Under the pieces are notes generated by a model. That model saw only the letters and a list, made by a program, of their open reading frames with translations, had not been told where the DNA came from and did not search any database. From the NCBI RefSeq assembly GCF_003100395.1, contig NZ_CP029210.1, positions 2,294,001-2,358,000 on the forward strand: a stretch of DNA of 64,000 nucleotides, read 5' to 3'. How positions within the stretch are numbered: the stretch's first letter is position 1; every line of letters starts with the position of its first letter. Made by a program: the position numbers and the translations under genes. Shown here piece after piece: positions 8,337 through 18,349 of this stretch. Source of the stretch: Aquabacterium olei. GTDB lineage: Bacteria > Pseudomonadota > Gammaproteobacteria > Burkholderiales > Burkholderiaceae_C.

Positions 8337-9598
8337 TCGGGGCCGGTGCGGCCGGGCTGTTCTGTGCCGGCGCGGCCGGTCAACGCGGGTTGCGTGTGCT
8401 GGTGATCGACCACGCCGCCAAGGTCGCGGAGAAGATCCGCATCTCGGGAGGCGGGCGCTGCAACTTCACCAACCGCGAAGCCACGCCGGCCCAGTTCCTG
8501 AGCGAGAACCCGCACTTTGCGCGCTCTGCACTGGCCAGCTACACCCCGCAGGACTTCCTGGCCCTGGTCGAGCGCCACGGCATCGCCTGGCACGAGAAGC
8601 ACAAGGGCCAGCTCTTCTGCGACCGCAGTGCCGACGACATCATTCAGATGCTGCTCAAGGAGTGCGACGCCGGCCAGGTCACCCGATGGCAGCCGTGCTG
8701 CGTGCGCGATGTGCGACCCGCGCCCGACGCGGCAGCGGGCCGCCCACGTTTCGAGCTCGACACCGACCGCGGCCCTGTCGGCGCACACCACGTGGTCGTC
8801 GCCACCGGCGGGCTCTCCATCCCGAAGATCGGAGCAACCGACTTCGGGCAGCGCCTGGCCGAACGGTTGGGCCACCGCATCGTGCCCCTGCGCCCTGCGC
8901 TCGTGCCCCTGACCTTCGACCCCGCCGTGTGGGCGCCCTTCGTGCCACTGGCCGGCGTCTCACTGGAGGTCACCGTCTCGACGCCCATGCCCGAGGCCCT
9001 GCAGGCCAAGCGTCGCAAGGCGGCCCCCGCCAGCTTCGTCGAAGACCTGCTGTTCACCCACCGCGGTCTCAGCGGCCCGGCCATTCTGCAGATCTCCAGC
9101 TTCTGGGTGCCTGACGAAGCCCTCACCCTCGATCTCACGCCTCAGCGCGATCTGGCCGTGCTCCTCAAGCAGGCCAAGATCGGCTCGCGCAAGCAGCTGT
9201 CGACCGCGTGGGGGATCGCGCTGGGTGAAGCCGTCCCCCAGCGCCTGGCGCAGACCTGGCTGGCCACGCAGGCCCATGCCGTGCCGACCCTGCGCCCCGA
9301 CGCCCTGCTCGCCGACCTGCGTGACCGCGACCTCGAAGCGCTGGGCCAGGCCGCGAACCAGTGGACCATCGTTCCCAACGGCACCGAGGGGTACGCCAAA
9401 GCCGAGGTGACAGCCGGGGGAGTGGACACGCGTGAACTGAGCTCGCAGACCCTGGAAAGCCGTCGGGTGCCCGGGCTGCATTTCATCGGCGAAGTGGTCG
9501 ACGTGACGGGCTGGCTGGGCGGCTACAACTTCCAGTGGGCCTGGTCAAGCGGCATGGCCTGCGCGCGGGCGCTCGAACCCGCCCCCGCCGCAGATTAA
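8312..9598 (+). CDS. HI0933/BaiN-type FAD-dependent oxidoreductase
   Basis: A 428-residue flavoprotein. The N-terminus MQRFDVVVIGAGAAGLFCAG carries the GxGxxG dinucleotide fold, followed by KIRISGGGRCNFTN, the signature of the HI0933-like family. A C-terminal GYNFQWAWSSG motif closes the FAD site. Annotated members are called aminoacetone oxidase or NAD(P)/FAD-dependent oxidoreductase; the physiological substrate in this lineage is not known. It overlaps the GGDEF gene by 25 bases and lies ten bases upstream of ubiE, so the three are probably co-transcribed. Confidence 0.9.
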   Translation: MQRFDVVVIGAGAAGLFCAGAAGQRGLRVLVIDHAAKVAEKIRISGGGRCNFTNREATPAQFLSENPHFARSALASYTPQDFLALVERHGIAWHEKHKGQLFCDRSADDIIQMLLKECDAGQVTRWQPCCVRDVRPAPDAAAGRPRFELDTDRGPVGAHHVVVATGGLSIPKIGATDFGQRLAERLGHRIVPLRPALVPLTFDPAVWAPFVPLAGVSLEVTVSTPMPEALQAKRRKAAPASFVEDLLFTHRGLSGPAILQISSFWVPDEALTLDLTPQRDLAVLLKQAKIGSRKQLSTAWGIALGEAVPQRLAQTWLATQAHAVPTLRPDALLADLRDRDLEALGQAANQWTIVPNGTEGYAKAEVTAGGVDTRELSSQTLESRRVPGLHFIGEVVDVTGWLGGYNFQWAWSSGMACARALEPAPAAD

Positions 9599-9607
9599 GA
9601 TGCGCAC

Positions 9608-10339
9608 ATGAGCAGCACGCATTTCGGTTTCCAGCAGGTCGACGAGTCGCAGAAGGCAGAACGCGTTCGCGGGGTGTTCGACTCCGTCGCCAACAAGTAC
9701 GACGTCATGAACGACCTGATGTCGATGGGCCTGCATCGCCTGTGGAAGGCTTACACCATCGCGGCCAGTGGCGCACGCGAAGGTCAGAAGGTGCTCGACA
9801 TTGCCGGCGGCACGGGCGATCTGTCCGAGGCCTTTGCCAAGCGCGTCGGGCCCACCGGCATGGTGGTGCACACCGACATCAACGAAGCCATGCTGAGCAC
9901 CGGGCGCGACCGCCTGCTCAACAGCGGGAAGGCCCTGCCCACCGCGCTGTGCGACGCCGAGAAGCTGCCCTTCCCCACTGGCACCTTCGACATCGTCAGT
10001 GTCGCCTTTGGTCTGCGCAACATGACGCACAAGGACCTCGCGCTGGCTGAAATGTGCCGCGTGCTCAAGCCGGGCGGCCGCCTGCTCGTGCTCGAGTTCT
10101 CGAAAGTGGCCAAGCCGCTGGAGAAGGCTTACGACTGGTATTCGTTCAAGGTGCTGCCCCGCCTCGGCCAGATGGTCGCCGGCGACGCCGCCAGCTACCA
10201 GTATCTGGCCGAATCGATCCGCATGCACCCGGATCAGGCCACGCTGAAGGCCATGATGAAGACGGCCGGCTTCGGTCACGTCGATGTGCACAACATGACG
10301 GGTGGCGTGGTGGCCCTGCACATGGGCATCAAGTGCTGA
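9608..10339 (+). CDS. ubiE: Demethylubiquinone/demethylmenaquinone C-methyltransferase
   Basis: SAM-dependent methyltransferase that adds the C-2 methyl group to the quinone ring during ubiquinone (and menaquinone, where present) synthesis. At 243 residues it has the usual length. SAM motif I is seen as [15 protein letters not shown] near residues 59-73, and the UbiE family signatures [17 protein letters not shown] and [24 protein letters not shown] are intact. It starts at an ATG ten bases after the flavoprotein gene and is followed by a hairpin terminator. Confidence 0.97.
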   Translation: MSSTHFGFQQVDESQKAERVRGVFDSVANKYDVMNDLMSMGLHRLWKAYTIAASGAREGQKVLDIAGGTGDLSEAFAKRVGPTGMVVHTDINEAMLSTGRDRLLNSGKALPTALCDAEKLPFPTGTFDIVSVAFGLRNMTHKDLALAEMCRVLKPGGRLLVLEFSKVAKPLEKAYDWYSFKVLPRLGQMVAGDAASYQYLAESIRMHPDQATLKAMMKTAGFGHVDVHNMTGGVVALHMGIKC

Positions 10340-10376
10340 GGCGGCCTGGGCGCATCCTGCCCACCACACCATGACA

Positions 10377-10398
10377 AACGGGCGCCAAGGCGCCCGTT
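10377..10398 (+). terminator. Hairpin between ubiE and the convergent gene
   Basis: Perfect 10-bp stem AACGGGCGCC / GGCGCCCGTT with a two-base spacer (so an effective four-base loop). There is no long T run on either side, so it could act as a weak bidirectional terminator for ubiE and the facing chalcone-isomerase-like gene. Confidence 0.6.
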
Positions 10399-10444
10399 GT
10401 GCTTTCAGGGGCGCAGCACACGTGCCGCCCAGCCCTGACCGACC

Positions 10445-11032
10445 TCAGTCGGCGCCCAGCATGCGGGCGCGCAGGTCGCCGTCGGCGGGCTTGTCTCCCA
10501 GCCAGATCTTCAGGAGTGCGCGATAGAAATCCTCGCCGGGAACGTCACGCATGACGGGGCGACCCGAGAGCGTGATCCGCGTACCGGTGCCCGGCAGGTA
10601 GTCGAGCTGGATCATCGCGCCTTTGCGGGCCTCGCCCAGCGCGATCATGGCTTTCTCCAGCTCGTCGATGCGAGCCTGGAGCGCCCCGCGCTCGGACTCC
10701 GTCGTGTTGGCCTTGATGCCGTCCACCAGCGACTCGCCCAGCTTGTCGGCTGGCACATCGCGCAACATCACGATCTGGATGCGCTTGGGACCACCCTGAG
10801 CCAGCACGCCCGCCGTCGTGGCCTCCTTGCGCGGCAGGTACAGCGCCACCGCGTACACCTTGATGATCATCTTCACGCGCATGCCCGCGCCATTGAGCAC
10901 GAGGTTCTGGCCAGCCACGGCATGCGTGTCTTCAAACCGGGCTGCGCCCACCTCACGCACGGCCAGCGCCGAGTTCGCGGTGAAGGTGAGGCAGGCGACC
11001 AGGGCCGCCGTGGCAAGTCGGGAACGGTTCAT
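10445..11032 (-). CDS. Periplasmic chalcone isomerase-like protein
   Basis: A 195-residue protein from the ATG at 11032, preceded by AAGGA nine bases upstream. Residues 1-24 (MNRSRLATAALVACLTFTAN and the following ALA cleavage site) form a signal peptide. The mature part has the chalcone-isomerase-like pattern: LNGAGMRVKMIIKVYAVALY, IQIVMLRDVPADKLGESLVDG and a C-terminal FYRALLKIWLGDKPAD. Bacterial members carry the fold without proven flavonoid chemistry; they may bind fatty acids. It is divergent from a MerR-family regulator 137 bases away, which may control it. Confidence 0.85.
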   Translation of the reverse strand: MNRSRLATAALVACLTFTANSALAVREVGAARFEDTHAVAGQNLVLNGAGMRVKMIIKVYAVALYLPRKEATTAGVLAQGGPKRIQIVMLRDVPADKLGESLVDGIKANTTESERGALQARIDELEKAMIALGEARKGAMIQLDYLPGTGTRITLSGRPVMRDVPGEDFYRALLKIWLGDKPADGDLRARMLGAD

Positions 11033-11106
11033 CGTGATGAGATCCTTTTTGAGGTTGATCGCGGGCAACCGGGGTTCCCGCCGCCGCGATTCATACGGCA
11101 GTTCGA

Positions 11107-11129
11107 ATGTTACATTACACCTGCAACAT
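11107..11129. promoter_or_regulatory. Candidate operator in the divergent promoter region
   Basis: ATGTT (11107-11111) and AACAT (11125-11129) form an inverted repeat with a 13-base spacer around TACATTACACCTGC. It is centred in the 137-bp divergent gap between the chalcone-isomerase-like gene and the MerR gene, where an autoregulating MerR protein would be expected to bind. Short arms make this weak. Confidence 0.3.
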
Positions 11130-11169
11130 AGCACCAGTATGATGCGGGACGGTTCACCAATCGTGTCCC

Positions 11170-11985
11170 ATGTCACAAATCGACGCCCGTCGCCAACCCC
11201 CCCGTTCTGCTGCCCGCAGCCCCGTCGACATGACGGTGGAGGTGCTCTCTGCCCGCACGGGCGTGAGCGTGCGCAACATCCGCGCATACCAGACGGCGGG
11301 GCTCATTCCCCCGCCGCGTCTTCGCGGCCGGTTGGGGCTGTACGACAGCGAGCACCAGGGCAAGCTGGAGCTGATCCGCGATCTGCGCCAGCAAGGCTTC
11401 CGACTCGACGCCATCAAGGACATGCTGGAGAACACGCCTGAAGGGGCGTGGTCGGAGTACGCACTCATCAGCGAACTGTTCTCCACCACGTTCTTCACGG
11501 TGGAATCGCCGGCGCGCAAGCACATTGCCGAGATGGCGGCCAACTGGGGCGCGACCGCCACGCCCGAACAACGCGAACGACTGAGCCGCAACGGCCTGTA
11601 TCGGCGCGTCGGTGACACCGACGAGTTCGAGATCCTCAGCCCGGCGCTCGAACGCATCGGCGTGCAGCTTGCCGAACTGAAGGTGCCTCTGGACACCGTG
11701 CTCGACTTGCAGGACGCCTTGATTGAGCACACCCGCGCCATCGCGCAGGCCTACGTGCAGCAGGTGTTCCTGGCACAGATCAAGGGGCTGGCGCTTCAGG
11801 CACACCGAGGCGAAGGTGGCGCTGCGCGCCGCGGCCTGCCGGAACTCAGCGCCATGGAGGAACTGAAGGCGCTTTTCGAGCGCCTGCGCCCGCTGGCCAT
11901 CGGGTCGATCAGCGCCGCCTTCCCGGTGGTGCTGCAGCAGGAGTTCGACCGCGCGGTCAATGAAGAGCTGAAGCGCAAGCCCTGA
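11170..11985 (+). CDS. MerR-family transcriptional regulator
   Basis: A 271-residue regulator. The winged-helix MerR DNA-binding domain covers about residues 20-90: [28 protein letters not shown] is the recognition helix region and [12 protein letters not shown] the second helix. The C-terminal 170 residues are helical and match no ligand-binding domain I recognise; no metal-binding cysteine cluster is seen. It is probably a regulator of the adjacent divergent gene. The arrangement resembles MerR regulators paired with membrane or lipid genes, but the target is inference. Confidence 0.85.
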   Translation: MSQIDARRQPPRSAARSPVDMTVEVLSARTGVSVRNIRAYQTAGLIPPPRLRGRLGLYDSEHQGKLELIRDLRQQGFRLDAIKDMLENTPEGAWSEYALISELFSTTFFTVESPARKHIAEMAANWGATATPEQRERLSRNGLYRRVGDTDEFEILSPALERIGVQLAELKVPLDTVLDLQDALIEHTRAIAQAYVQQVFLAQIKGLALQAHRGEGGAARRGLPELSAMEELKALFERLRPLAIGSISAAFPVVLQQEFDRAVNEELKRKP

Positions 11986-12039
11986 CCCCAGGCGTCTTCG
12001 GGCACCGGAGCGCGCTTCACGCAGCCTGAAAAGACAGAA

Positions 12040-12065
12040 AGCCCAGCAGATTGCTCTGCTGGGCT
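12040..12065 (-). terminator. Terminator of the tRNA-Pro transcript
   Basis: Perfect 11-bp stem, AGCCCAGCAGA and TCTGCTGGGCT, over a TTGC loop. Read on the minus strand it is followed by TTTCTGTCTTTT. It lies 11 bases past the 3' end of tRNA-Pro and may also stop the convergent MerR gene. Confidence 0.8.
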
Positions 12066-12076
12066 CATGTCGTTCT

Positions 12077-12154
<78 letters not shown>

Positions 12155-12228
12155 CGAAGACTTAGATTATGTCACGGTTCGAAAACCGAAATCAAGCTGC
12201 GTTGCAACATTCCCACAATGCACCGGCC

Positions 12229-12750
12229 TCACCCCAGCAGGTCCCGGATGGACTGCAGCGCCTCGCGCAGGGCGTGCGCGCTGTCGGCGTCCAGCTGGTC
12301 GAAGGCAGCCAGATCGGGCGGCATCCACCCCCCATCCGCGACCGCCACATGGCTGGCCTGCAGGGCCCGCGCCGCGCGCGCATCGGCACCCGCAGATGCC
12401 CAGCCCTGGCTACCAGCCAACGCACGGGCCGACGCGCTTGGCAGCTCGGGTTCGGGAAGCGGCGCGGCAGCCAACGCCCCCATGTCGGCCAACTGGTTGC
12501 GCGCCCCACTGATGGTGAAGCCCTGCTCATACAACAGCTCGCGAATCCGGCGGATCAGCAACACCTCGTGATGCTGGTAGTAGCGGCGGTTGCCGCGCCG
12601 CTTCATCGGCTTGAGCTGGACGAACTCCTGCTCCCAGTAGCGCAGCACATAGGGCTTGACCAGGCACAACTCGCTGACCTCACCAATGGTGAAGTAGCGC
12701 TTGGCCGGAATCGGCGGCAAGACACTGTCGACGCGGTCCATGGCTCCCAT
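12229..12750 (-). CDS. MerR-family regulator downstream of ihfA
   Basis: A 173-residue protein from the ATG at 12750 (a second ATG at 12741 is possible). The N-terminal MerR winged-helix domain is clear: [27 protein letters not shown] and [26 protein letters not shown]. The rest is Ala-rich and low in conserved motifs. This gene follows ihfA in many beta- and gammaproteobacteria; its function has not been defined. It is probably the last protein gene of the thrS-pheT-ihfA transcription unit. Confidence 0.88.
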   Translation of the reverse strand: MGAMDRVDSVLPPIPAKRYFTIGEVSELCLVKPYVLRYWEQEFVQLKPMKRRGNRRYYQHHEVLLIRRIRELLYEQGFTISGARNQLADMGALAAAPLPEPELPSASARALAGSQGWASAGADARAARALQASHVAVADGGWMPPDLAAFDQLDADSAHALREALQSIRDLLG

Positions 12751-12785
12751 TGCTCAATTCGCCCTTCGGACAAAGGCCACAGACT

Positions 12786-13145
12786 TTACTCCATGTCCCC
12801 TTCGGACGGCACATCCCCCTGGACCATGCCTTTGAGCTTCTGGCTCGCATGGAAGGTCACCACGTTGCGCGCAGCGATGGGGATGGACTCACCCGTACGC
12901 GGATTGCGCCCCGGGCGGGGTGCCTTGCGACGGATCTGGAAATTGCCGAAGCCCGACAGCTTCACGTCCTGACCGTCGACCAGCGTGCCATGCACCAGCT
13001 CGAAAAAGGCCTCGACCATGTCCTTGGACTCGCGCTTGTTCAGGCCGAGACGCTCGAACAGCAACTCGGCCAGCTCCGCCTTGGTCAGCGTCGGCGTCTC
13101 GATGGTGGGCAGCAGGACCGTCAGGTCGCTGAGCTTGTCGTTCAT
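12786..13145 (-). CDS. ihfA: Integration host factor subunit alpha
   Basis: A 119-residue DNA-bending protein that pairs with IhfB, acting in nucleoid organisation, sigma-54 promoter looping and recombination. The body [25 protein letters not shown] and the beta-arm [21 protein letters not shown] are diagnostic for IHF alpha. It has a 17-residue N-terminal extension before the core and a short acidic tail, both common in Burkholderiales. It is immediately downstream of pheT, as in enterobacteria. IHF could assist the sigma-54 promoters of glnA and amtB in this window (inference). Confidence 0.97.
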   Translation of the reverse strand: MNDKLSDLTVLLPTIETPTLTKAELAELLFERLGLNKRESKDMVEAFFELVHGTLVDGQDVKLSGFGNFQIRRKAPRPGRNPRTGESIPIAARNVVTFHASQKLKGMVQGDVPSEGDME

Positions 13146-13167
13146 CCCGGGTCTCCCTCGTCCGGTG

Positions 13168-15597
13168 TCAACCGCGGACGCGCGCGCCCACGGACGCCGC
13201 CAGCGCGGTCAGCACGGCCTTCATGGCGCCGTCGATCCGCTCATCCGTCAACGTCTGCTCATCATCGCGCAGTTCCACACGCACGGCGAGACTGCGTTCG
13301 TCGTCCGCCATCCCCTGAACGCTGGTCTTCGGCTTGTAGATGTCGAACAGACGAGCCCCCTTGACCAGGCCTTCGGTCGGCGCTGCGGTGATGGCCTCGA
13401 TCAGGGCGGCGTGGGCCACATCGTCCTTGACCACCAGGGCCAGATCCCGGAAGACCGACTGCATCTTGGGCACGCTGGTGAACGACGGCACCACGCGCGC
13501 GGCCAGTACGTCGGCATCCAGCTCGAACAGCACGGGCGCCAACGGCAGGTCGTAGCTCTGACGCCACTTGGGGTGCAGCTCACCGATCACGCCGACGTCG
13601 CGGTCATCGACCCACACCCGAGCGCAGCGGCCCGGGTGGAAGGCCGGATGCTCGACCGCCTCGAAGCGCGCCTGACGCGGGGCCAGCAGCGCCTCGACGT
13701 CGCCCTTCACGTCGAAGAAATCGACGTTGCGGCTGGGCACGCCCCACTGCAGGGCCTCAGCCGGACCATAGGCCAGGCCCGCCACCTTCACGGGCTGATT
13801 GAACCCGCCCACGGTCTGGTCGCTGTCGACCACGCTGGCGTCGCGGCGGAACACGCGCCCCACCTCGAACAGGCGGACGCGCTCGGCCTTGCGGGCGAGG
13901 TTGGTGCGCAGTACCTCGACCAGGCTGCCGACGAGCGTCGAGCGCATCACGGCCAGCGGGGCCGCGATCGGGTTCAGCACCTTGATCGGGTCGGCATTGC
14001 CGGCGAAGTCGGCTTCCCAGCGGGCCTCGACGAAGCTGAAGGTGATCGCTTCCTGGTAGCCACGGGCGGCCACGGCACGGCGCAAGGCATACAGGCTGCG
14101 TTGCGCTTCCGGGCGCACCTCGGACACCACCGGGGCCTTGGGCGCGCGCTTGGGCAGCTTGTCGAAGCCGATCACGCGCACGGCTTCCTCAATCAGGTCT
14201 TCCTCGATCTGGATGTCGAAGCGCCAGCTCGGCGGCGTCACGGTCAGGTGCACGTCGCCTTCGACGGCGCTGGCGGTGAAGGCCAGGCCCAGGCGGGTGA
14301 AGACGGTCTCGACCTCCTCGCGTGACACCGGCATGCCGATCACGCGCTGAGCGCGCGACAGGCGCAGCGTCACCGGCTGGCGTTCAGCCTGGCGCACGAT
14401 CTGGTCGTCCACCGGGCCGGCCTCGCCACCGCAGATGTCGAGGATCAGCTGCGTGATGCGCTCGAGGTAGGCCACGGTCGGCGCCGGGTCCACGCCGCGC
14501 TCGAAGCGGTGCGACGCGTCGGTCGAGAAGTTGTAGCGGCGTGCGCGGCCGGCAATCGCCTTGGGCCACCAGAAGGCCGACTCGAGGTAGACATTGCGGG
14601 TGTCGTCGCCCACGGCCGTGGCATCACCGCCCATCACACCGGCCAGCGACTCGACCTGGGCGTCGTCGGCGATCACGCCCACCTGCCCGTCCAGCGCCAC
14701 GGTGTTGCCGTTCAGCAGCTTGAGGCTTTCGCCTTCACGCGCCCAGCGCACGGTGATGCCGCCCTTGACCTTGTCCAGATCGAACACGTGCGAGGGCTGG
14801 CCCAGCTCGAACATCACGTAGTTCGAGATGTCGACCAGCGGCGACACCGAACGCTGGCCGCAGCGCGCCAGGCGCTCGACCATCCAGTCGGGCGTCTTGG
14901 CCTGCGGGTTGACGCCGCGGATCACACGACCGGCAAAGCGGCCACACAGGTCCGATGCCTCCACCTTGACGGGCACGGTCGCGTCGATCGCAGGCTTGAC
15001 GGGCTCGATCGCCGGCAACGTCAGCGGCGCGCCAGTCAGGGCCGAGACCTCGCGGGCGATGCCGGCCACGCTCAGGCAGTGCGCCAGGTTGGGCGTGAGC
15101 TTCAGCGTGAACAGCGTGTCGTCGAGCTTCAGGTGCTCGCGGATGTTGACGCCCACCGGCGCGTCATCGGCCAGGATGTGCAGGCCGCTGGCCTCTTCGG
15201 AGATGCCCAGCTCGCGTGCCGAACACAGCATGCCCTGGCTTTCGACGCCCCGCAGTTTGCCCAGCTTGATCTTGAACACCTTGCCGTCGGCGCCCGGGGG
15301 CAGCTCGGCTCCCACCGTGGCGCACGGCACCTTGATGCCCGGGCGCACATTGGGCGCGCCGCACACGATCTGCAGCACCGCGCCCGTGCCGGCGTCCACC
15401 TTGCAGACGTTCAGGCGGTCGGCATCCGGGTGCTTGGCCACTTCCAGCACGTGGCCCACGACCACACCCGTGAACGGCGGGGCGACCGGGTCCAGTTCCT
15501 CGACCTCCAGACCGGCCATGGTCAGCAGATCAGCCAGTTGCTGGGTGGTCAGGTCGGGGTTGCAGAAGCTGCGCAGCCAGGACTCAGGGAATTGCAT
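13168..15597 (-). CDS. pheT: Phenylalanine--tRNA ligase beta subunit
   Basis: Large subunit of the (alpha-beta)2 synthetase that charges tRNA-Phe. The 809 residues are the full length: N-terminal EMAP-like tRNA-binding domain ([26 protein letters not shown] at about 45-70), B3/B4 editing region, B5 domain, catalytic-like core, and the C-terminal anticodon-binding FDX-ACB domain ([21 protein letters not shown]). A good ribosome site (AAGGATCC) precedes the ATG. Normally directly downstream of pheS; here a dehydrogenase gene separates the two. Confidence 0.98.
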   Translation of the reverse strand: MQFPESWLRSFCNPDLTTQQLADLLTMAGLEVEELDPVAPPFTGVVVGHVLEVAKHPDADRLNVCKVDAGTGAVLQIVCGAPNVRPGIKVPCATVGAELPPGADGKVFKIKLGKLRGVESQGMLCSARELGISEEASGLHILADDAPVGVNIREHLKLDDTLFTLKLTPNLAHCLSVAGIAREVSALTGAPLTLPAIEPVKPAIDATVPVKVEASDLCGRFAGRVIRGVNPQAKTPDWMVERLARCGQRSVSPLVDISNYVMFELGQPSHVFDLDKVKGGITVRWAREGESLKLLNGNTVALDGQVGVIADDAQVESLAGVMGGDATAVGDDTRNVYLESAFWWPKAIAGRARRYNFSTDASHRFERGVDPAPTVAYLERITQLILDICGGEAGPVDDQIVRQAERQPVTLRLSRAQRVIGMPVSREEVETVFTRLGLAFTASAVEGDVHLTVTPPSWRFDIQIEEDLIEEAVRVIGFDKLPKRAPKAPVVSEVRPEAQRSLYALRRAVAARGYQEAITFSFVEARWEADFAGNADPIKVLNPIAAPLAVMRSTLVGSLVEVLRTNLARKAERVRLFEVGRVFRRDASVVDSDQTVGGFNQPVKVAGLAYGPAEALQWGVPSRNVDFFDVKGDVEALLAPRQARFEAVEHPAFHPGRCARVWVDDRDVGVIGELHPKWRQSYDLPLAPVLFELDADVLAARVVPSFTSVPKMQSVFRDLALVVKDDVAHAALIEAITAAPTEGLVKGARLFDIYKPKTSVQGMADDERSLAVRVELRDDEQTLTDERIDGAMKAVLTALAASVGARVRG

Positions 15598-15639
15598 GTC
15601 AGGGATCCTTGGGGAATCTTTTTTGGTGAGCCTGCCTTG

Positions 15640-16665
15640 TCAGGCGAAGTCGGCGTCCAGCACCACGCGGTAGCGGGCCTTGCCGGCGCGCAGGTGGTCC
15701 AGCGCATCGTTGATGCGGCTCATCGGAAAATGTTCGGTTTGCGGGGCGATGCCGTGGCGGGCGGCAAACTCCAGCATGGTGTCGATGTCCTGACGCGAGC
15801 CCGTGGGCGAGCCCGACACCGAGCGCTGCCCGCCGATCAGGGCAAAGGACTCGACCTCCAGCGGCGCGGGCAGCACGCCCACCACGTGCAGGCGGCCGTT
15901 GGGCGCCAGCGTGCCCATCAGCGCCTTCCAGTTCAGCATCGCGTTGACGGTGACGATCACCATGTCAAGGCGGCCGGCAATCGACTTCATCGACGCGGCG
16001 TCCACACTGGACACGACCTTGTGCGCGCCCAGCGACAGCGCCTCGTCACGCTTGGACTCGCTCGAGGTGAACGCCGTCACCTCGCAACCCCAGGCGCGGG
16101 CGAACTTCAAGGCCAGGTGGCCCAGGCCGCCAATGCCCACCACGCCCACGCGGTGCGTCGGCTTGATGTCGAAGTTCAGGAACGGTGAGAACACGGTCAG
16201 GCCGCCGCACAGCAGCGGGCCGGCATCGGCCGGGTTGACGCCCTCGGGAATCGGCGCCACCCACAGCCAGTGCGCGCGCACGCGCTCGGCGAAGCCGCCG
16301 TGGTGACCGACGATGGTCGGCACCCCGGCACGGCACATCTGCGGCTCGCCGCTCAGGCAGGGCTTGCAGGTCTGGCAGCTCTGCGCCATCCAGCCCAGGC
16401 CGACCTTCTGGCCCAGCTTCAGCCCCTTCGCATTGGCACCCAGGGCCACGACACTGCCGATCACCTCGTGGCCGCCGACGACCGGGTAGCCCGAAAAGCC
16501 CCACTCGTTGTCGATCATCGACAGGTCGGAGTGGCACAGGCCACAGTGCTCGACGCGGATCTCGACTTCCTCGGCGCCCAGCGGGCCCGGGTCGTACGAA
16601 AACGGCGTGACCGGGCGTGTGGCTTCCTGAGCGGCCCAGGCGCGGATGGTGGTCGAAGTGCTCAT
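15640..16665 (-). CDS. Zinc-dependent NAD(P) alcohol dehydrogenase (YahK/CAD-like)
   Basis: A 341-residue medium-chain dehydrogenase, probably an NADPH aldehyde reductase of the YahK/cinnamyl-alcohol-dehydrogenase type. Catalytic zinc ligands are seen at Cys41/Cys44-His45 (CGLCHSD) and His66-Glu67 (GGHE); the structural-zinc cysteines are Cys97, Cys100, Cys103 and Cys111. The coenzyme fold is GVVGIGGLGHLALKFA. It has its own strong ribosome site (AAAGGATC) and lies in the same direction between pheS (100 bases upstream) and pheT (42 bases downstream). Base composition resembles the neighbours, so no recent foreign origin is evident. Its placement inside the pheST pair is unusual. Confidence 0.93.
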   Translation of the reverse strand: MSTSTTIRAWAAQEATRPVTPFSYDPGPLGAEEVEIRVEHCGLCHSDLSMIDNEWGFSGYPVVGGHEVIGSVVALGANAKGLKLGQKVGLGWMAQSCQTCKPCLSGEPQMCRAGVPTIVGHHGGFAERVRAHWLWVAPIPEGVNPADAGPLLCGGLTVFSPFLNFDIKPTHRVGVVGIGGLGHLALKFARAWGCEVTAFTSSESKRDEALSLGAHKVVSSVDAASMKSIAGRLDMVIVTVNAMLNWKALMGTLAPNGRLHVVGVLPAPLEVESFALIGGQRSVSGSPTGSRQDIDTMLEFAARHGIAPQTEHFPMSRINDALDHLRAGKARYRVVLDADFA

Positions 16666-16765
16666 GTCGGCGATCCTTTCAGTGAGGCGGCTGCCGGGTC
16701 ATGCCGGGTGGCCAGGGAACGGGCGGGAGCGGAAGCGGCATCGCGGCAACGCGACGCCGGACAGG

Positions 16766-17815
16766 TCACTGGAACTGCTGCAGGAAACGCAGGTCGCCTT
16801 CGTAGAACAGGCGCAGGTCGTTCACGCCGTATCTCAGCATGGTCAGGCGGTCCGGACCCAGACCGAACGCAAAACCGATGTAGCGCTCAGGGTCCAGGCC
16901 GAAGTTGCGCACCACGTTCGGGTGCACCTGCCCTGCCCCACCGACTTCCAGCCAACGGCCCTTGAGCGGACCGGAGGCGAAGGCGATGTCCACTTCGGCA
17001 GACGGCTCGGTGAACGGGAAGAACGACGGGCGGAAACGGATGTCCAGCGCGTCGGTCTCGAAGAAGGTGCTGAAAAAGTCGCTCAACACCGCCTTCAGGT
17101 CGGTGAAGCTCACCGACTCGCCGATCCACAGGCCTTCGCACTGGTGGAACATTGGCGAGTGCGTGGCGTCGCTGTCCACCCGATAGGTGCGTCCCGGTGC
17201 GATGACGCGGATCTCGGGAATGCGTTCACCACGGGCCAGCTCTTCGGCATGCGCCTTGACGTGCTGCACGGCGTAGCGCACCTGCATCGGGCTGGTGTGC
17301 GTGCGCAGCAGGTGACCGCCTTCCACGTAGAAGGTGTCGTGCATCGAGCGCGCCGGATGGTCTTCCGGCGTGTTCAGCGCGGTGAAGTTGAACCAGTCGG
17401 CCTCGATCTCGGGGCCATCGGCCACGGCAAAGCCCATCGACCCGAAGATGCCTTCGATGCGCTCGATGCTGAGCGACACCGGGTGCAGGCCACCCTCGCC
17501 ACGACGCCGGCCCGGCAGCGTCACGTCCAGGCGCTCGGCCTGAAGCTGCTGTGCCAGCTCGGCATCGGCCAGCGCCTGACGGCGGTCGTTCAGCAAGGCT
17601 TCCACGCGCTGCTTGGCCTGGTTGATGGCGGCGCCGCGGGTCTTCTTCTCTTCGGGGCTGAGCGCGCCCATGCCCTTGAGCAGGTCGGTCAGACTGCCGG
17701 ACTTGCCCATGAACCGGGCCTTGGCGTTTTCCAGGTCGGCGGGGGTGCCGGCCGCGGCAAAGGCATCCTGGGCCGATTGCACCAGGGCTTCGAGGTCGCT
17801 TTGCGGGTCGTTCAT
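16766..17815 (-). CDS. pheS: Phenylalanine--tRNA ligase alpha subunit
   Basis: Catalytic subunit of PheRS, 349 residues. An N-terminal coiled-coil (residues 1-85) is followed by the class II core with motif 2 ([16 protein letters not shown]) and motif 3 ([22 protein letters not shown]). The GGGR-like loop is [16 protein letters not shown]. The ATG at 17815 is only 12 bases past the T run of a strong terminator, and no Shine-Dalgarno sequence is seen, so expression likely depends on read-through from rplT or a promoter hidden in the rplT-pheS gap. Confidence 0.98.
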   Translation of the reverse strand: MNDPQSDLEALVQSAQDAFAAAGTPADLENAKARFMGKSGSLTDLLKGMGALSPEEKKTRGAAINQAKQRVEALLNDRRQALADAELAQQLQAERLDVTLPGRRRGEGGLHPVSLSIERIEGIFGSMGFAVADGPEIEADWFNFTALNTPEDHPARSMHDTFYVEGGHLLRTHTSPMQVRYAVQHVKAHAEELARGERIPEIRVIAPGRTYRVDSDATHSPMFHQCEGLWIGESVSFTDLKAVLSDFFSTFFETDALDIRFRPSFFPFTEPSAEVDIAFASGPLKGRWLEVGGAGQVHPNVVRNFGLDPERYIGFAFGLGPDRLTMLRYGVNDLRLFYEGDLRFLQQFQ

Positions 17816-17827
17816 CGTGTCGGGTCG

Positions 17828-17856
17828 AAAAAAAAGGCCAACTTGACGTTGGCCTT
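17828..17856 (-). terminator. Terminator or attenuator between rplT and pheS
   Basis: On the minus strand AAGGCCAAC pairs with GTTGGCCTT (9 bp, five-base loop) and is followed by eight T, a strong Rho-independent signal. It ends 12 bases before the pheS start codon, leaving no room for a promoter after it. Either it ends the infC-rpmI-rplT transcript with partial read-through into pheS, or it is an attenuator. The only short frame in the gap (17868-17918) has no Phe codon. Confidence 0.85.
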
Positions 17857-17927
17857 CAGGTCACTTGCGCACGCCCGCCCGGCTGAGCCGGTGGGGCTGT
17901 GTGCGGTGCATCGTGCTGTCTGAAAGA

Positions 17928-18287
17928 TCAGGCAGCCAGTTGAGCCTTGGCCTTTTCAACGATGCTGGCAAAAGCTGCCGGATCGTTGACAGCCATGTCG
18001 GCCAGCACCTTGCGGTCGATCTCGATCGACGCCTTCTTGATGCCAGCGATGAACTTGCTGTAGGTCAGGCCCAGAGCGCGGCTGCCGGCGTTGATACGGG
18101 CAATCCACAGGCGGCGGAATTCGCGCTTTTTGGCACGGCGGTCACGGTAGGCGTATTGGCCTGCCTTCATGACCGCCTGCTTGGCGATGCGGTAAACGTT
18201 CTTGCGGCGGCCGCGGAAACCCTTGGCCAGGGCGAGAACCTTCTTGTGACGAGCGCGGGCGGTAACGCCACGTTTGACGCGAGGCAT
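17928..18287 (-). CDS. rplT: 50S ribosomal protein L20
   Basis: A 119-residue basic protein needed for early 50S assembly; in enterobacteria it also represses its own operon. [18 protein letters not shown] and the downstream [16 protein letters not shown] are the standard L20 sequence. A strong ribosome site (AAGGAG) precedes the ATG. It lies downstream of rpmI in the usual order. Confidence 0.99.
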   Translation of the reverse strand: MPRVKRGVTARARHKKVLALAKGFRGRRKNVYRIAKQAVMKAGQYAYRDRRAKKREFRRLWIARINAGSRALGLTYSKFIAGIKKASIEIDRKVLADMAVNDPAAFASIVEKAKAQLAA

Positions 18288-18349
18288 GGATGACTCCTTC
18301 TGCGTTGACTATCTAAACCAGAGACCTTGAGACGACTGACTTGCGCGGC

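Noticed and set aside
14509-16188. A 559-codon plus-strand frame opposite pheT and the dehydrogenase
   Set aside because: Antisense shadow with no recognisable domain.
17868-17918. Small frame MHRTQPHRLSRAGVRK before pheS considered as a Phe leader peptide
   Set aside because: It contains no Phe codon and no clear ribosome site.
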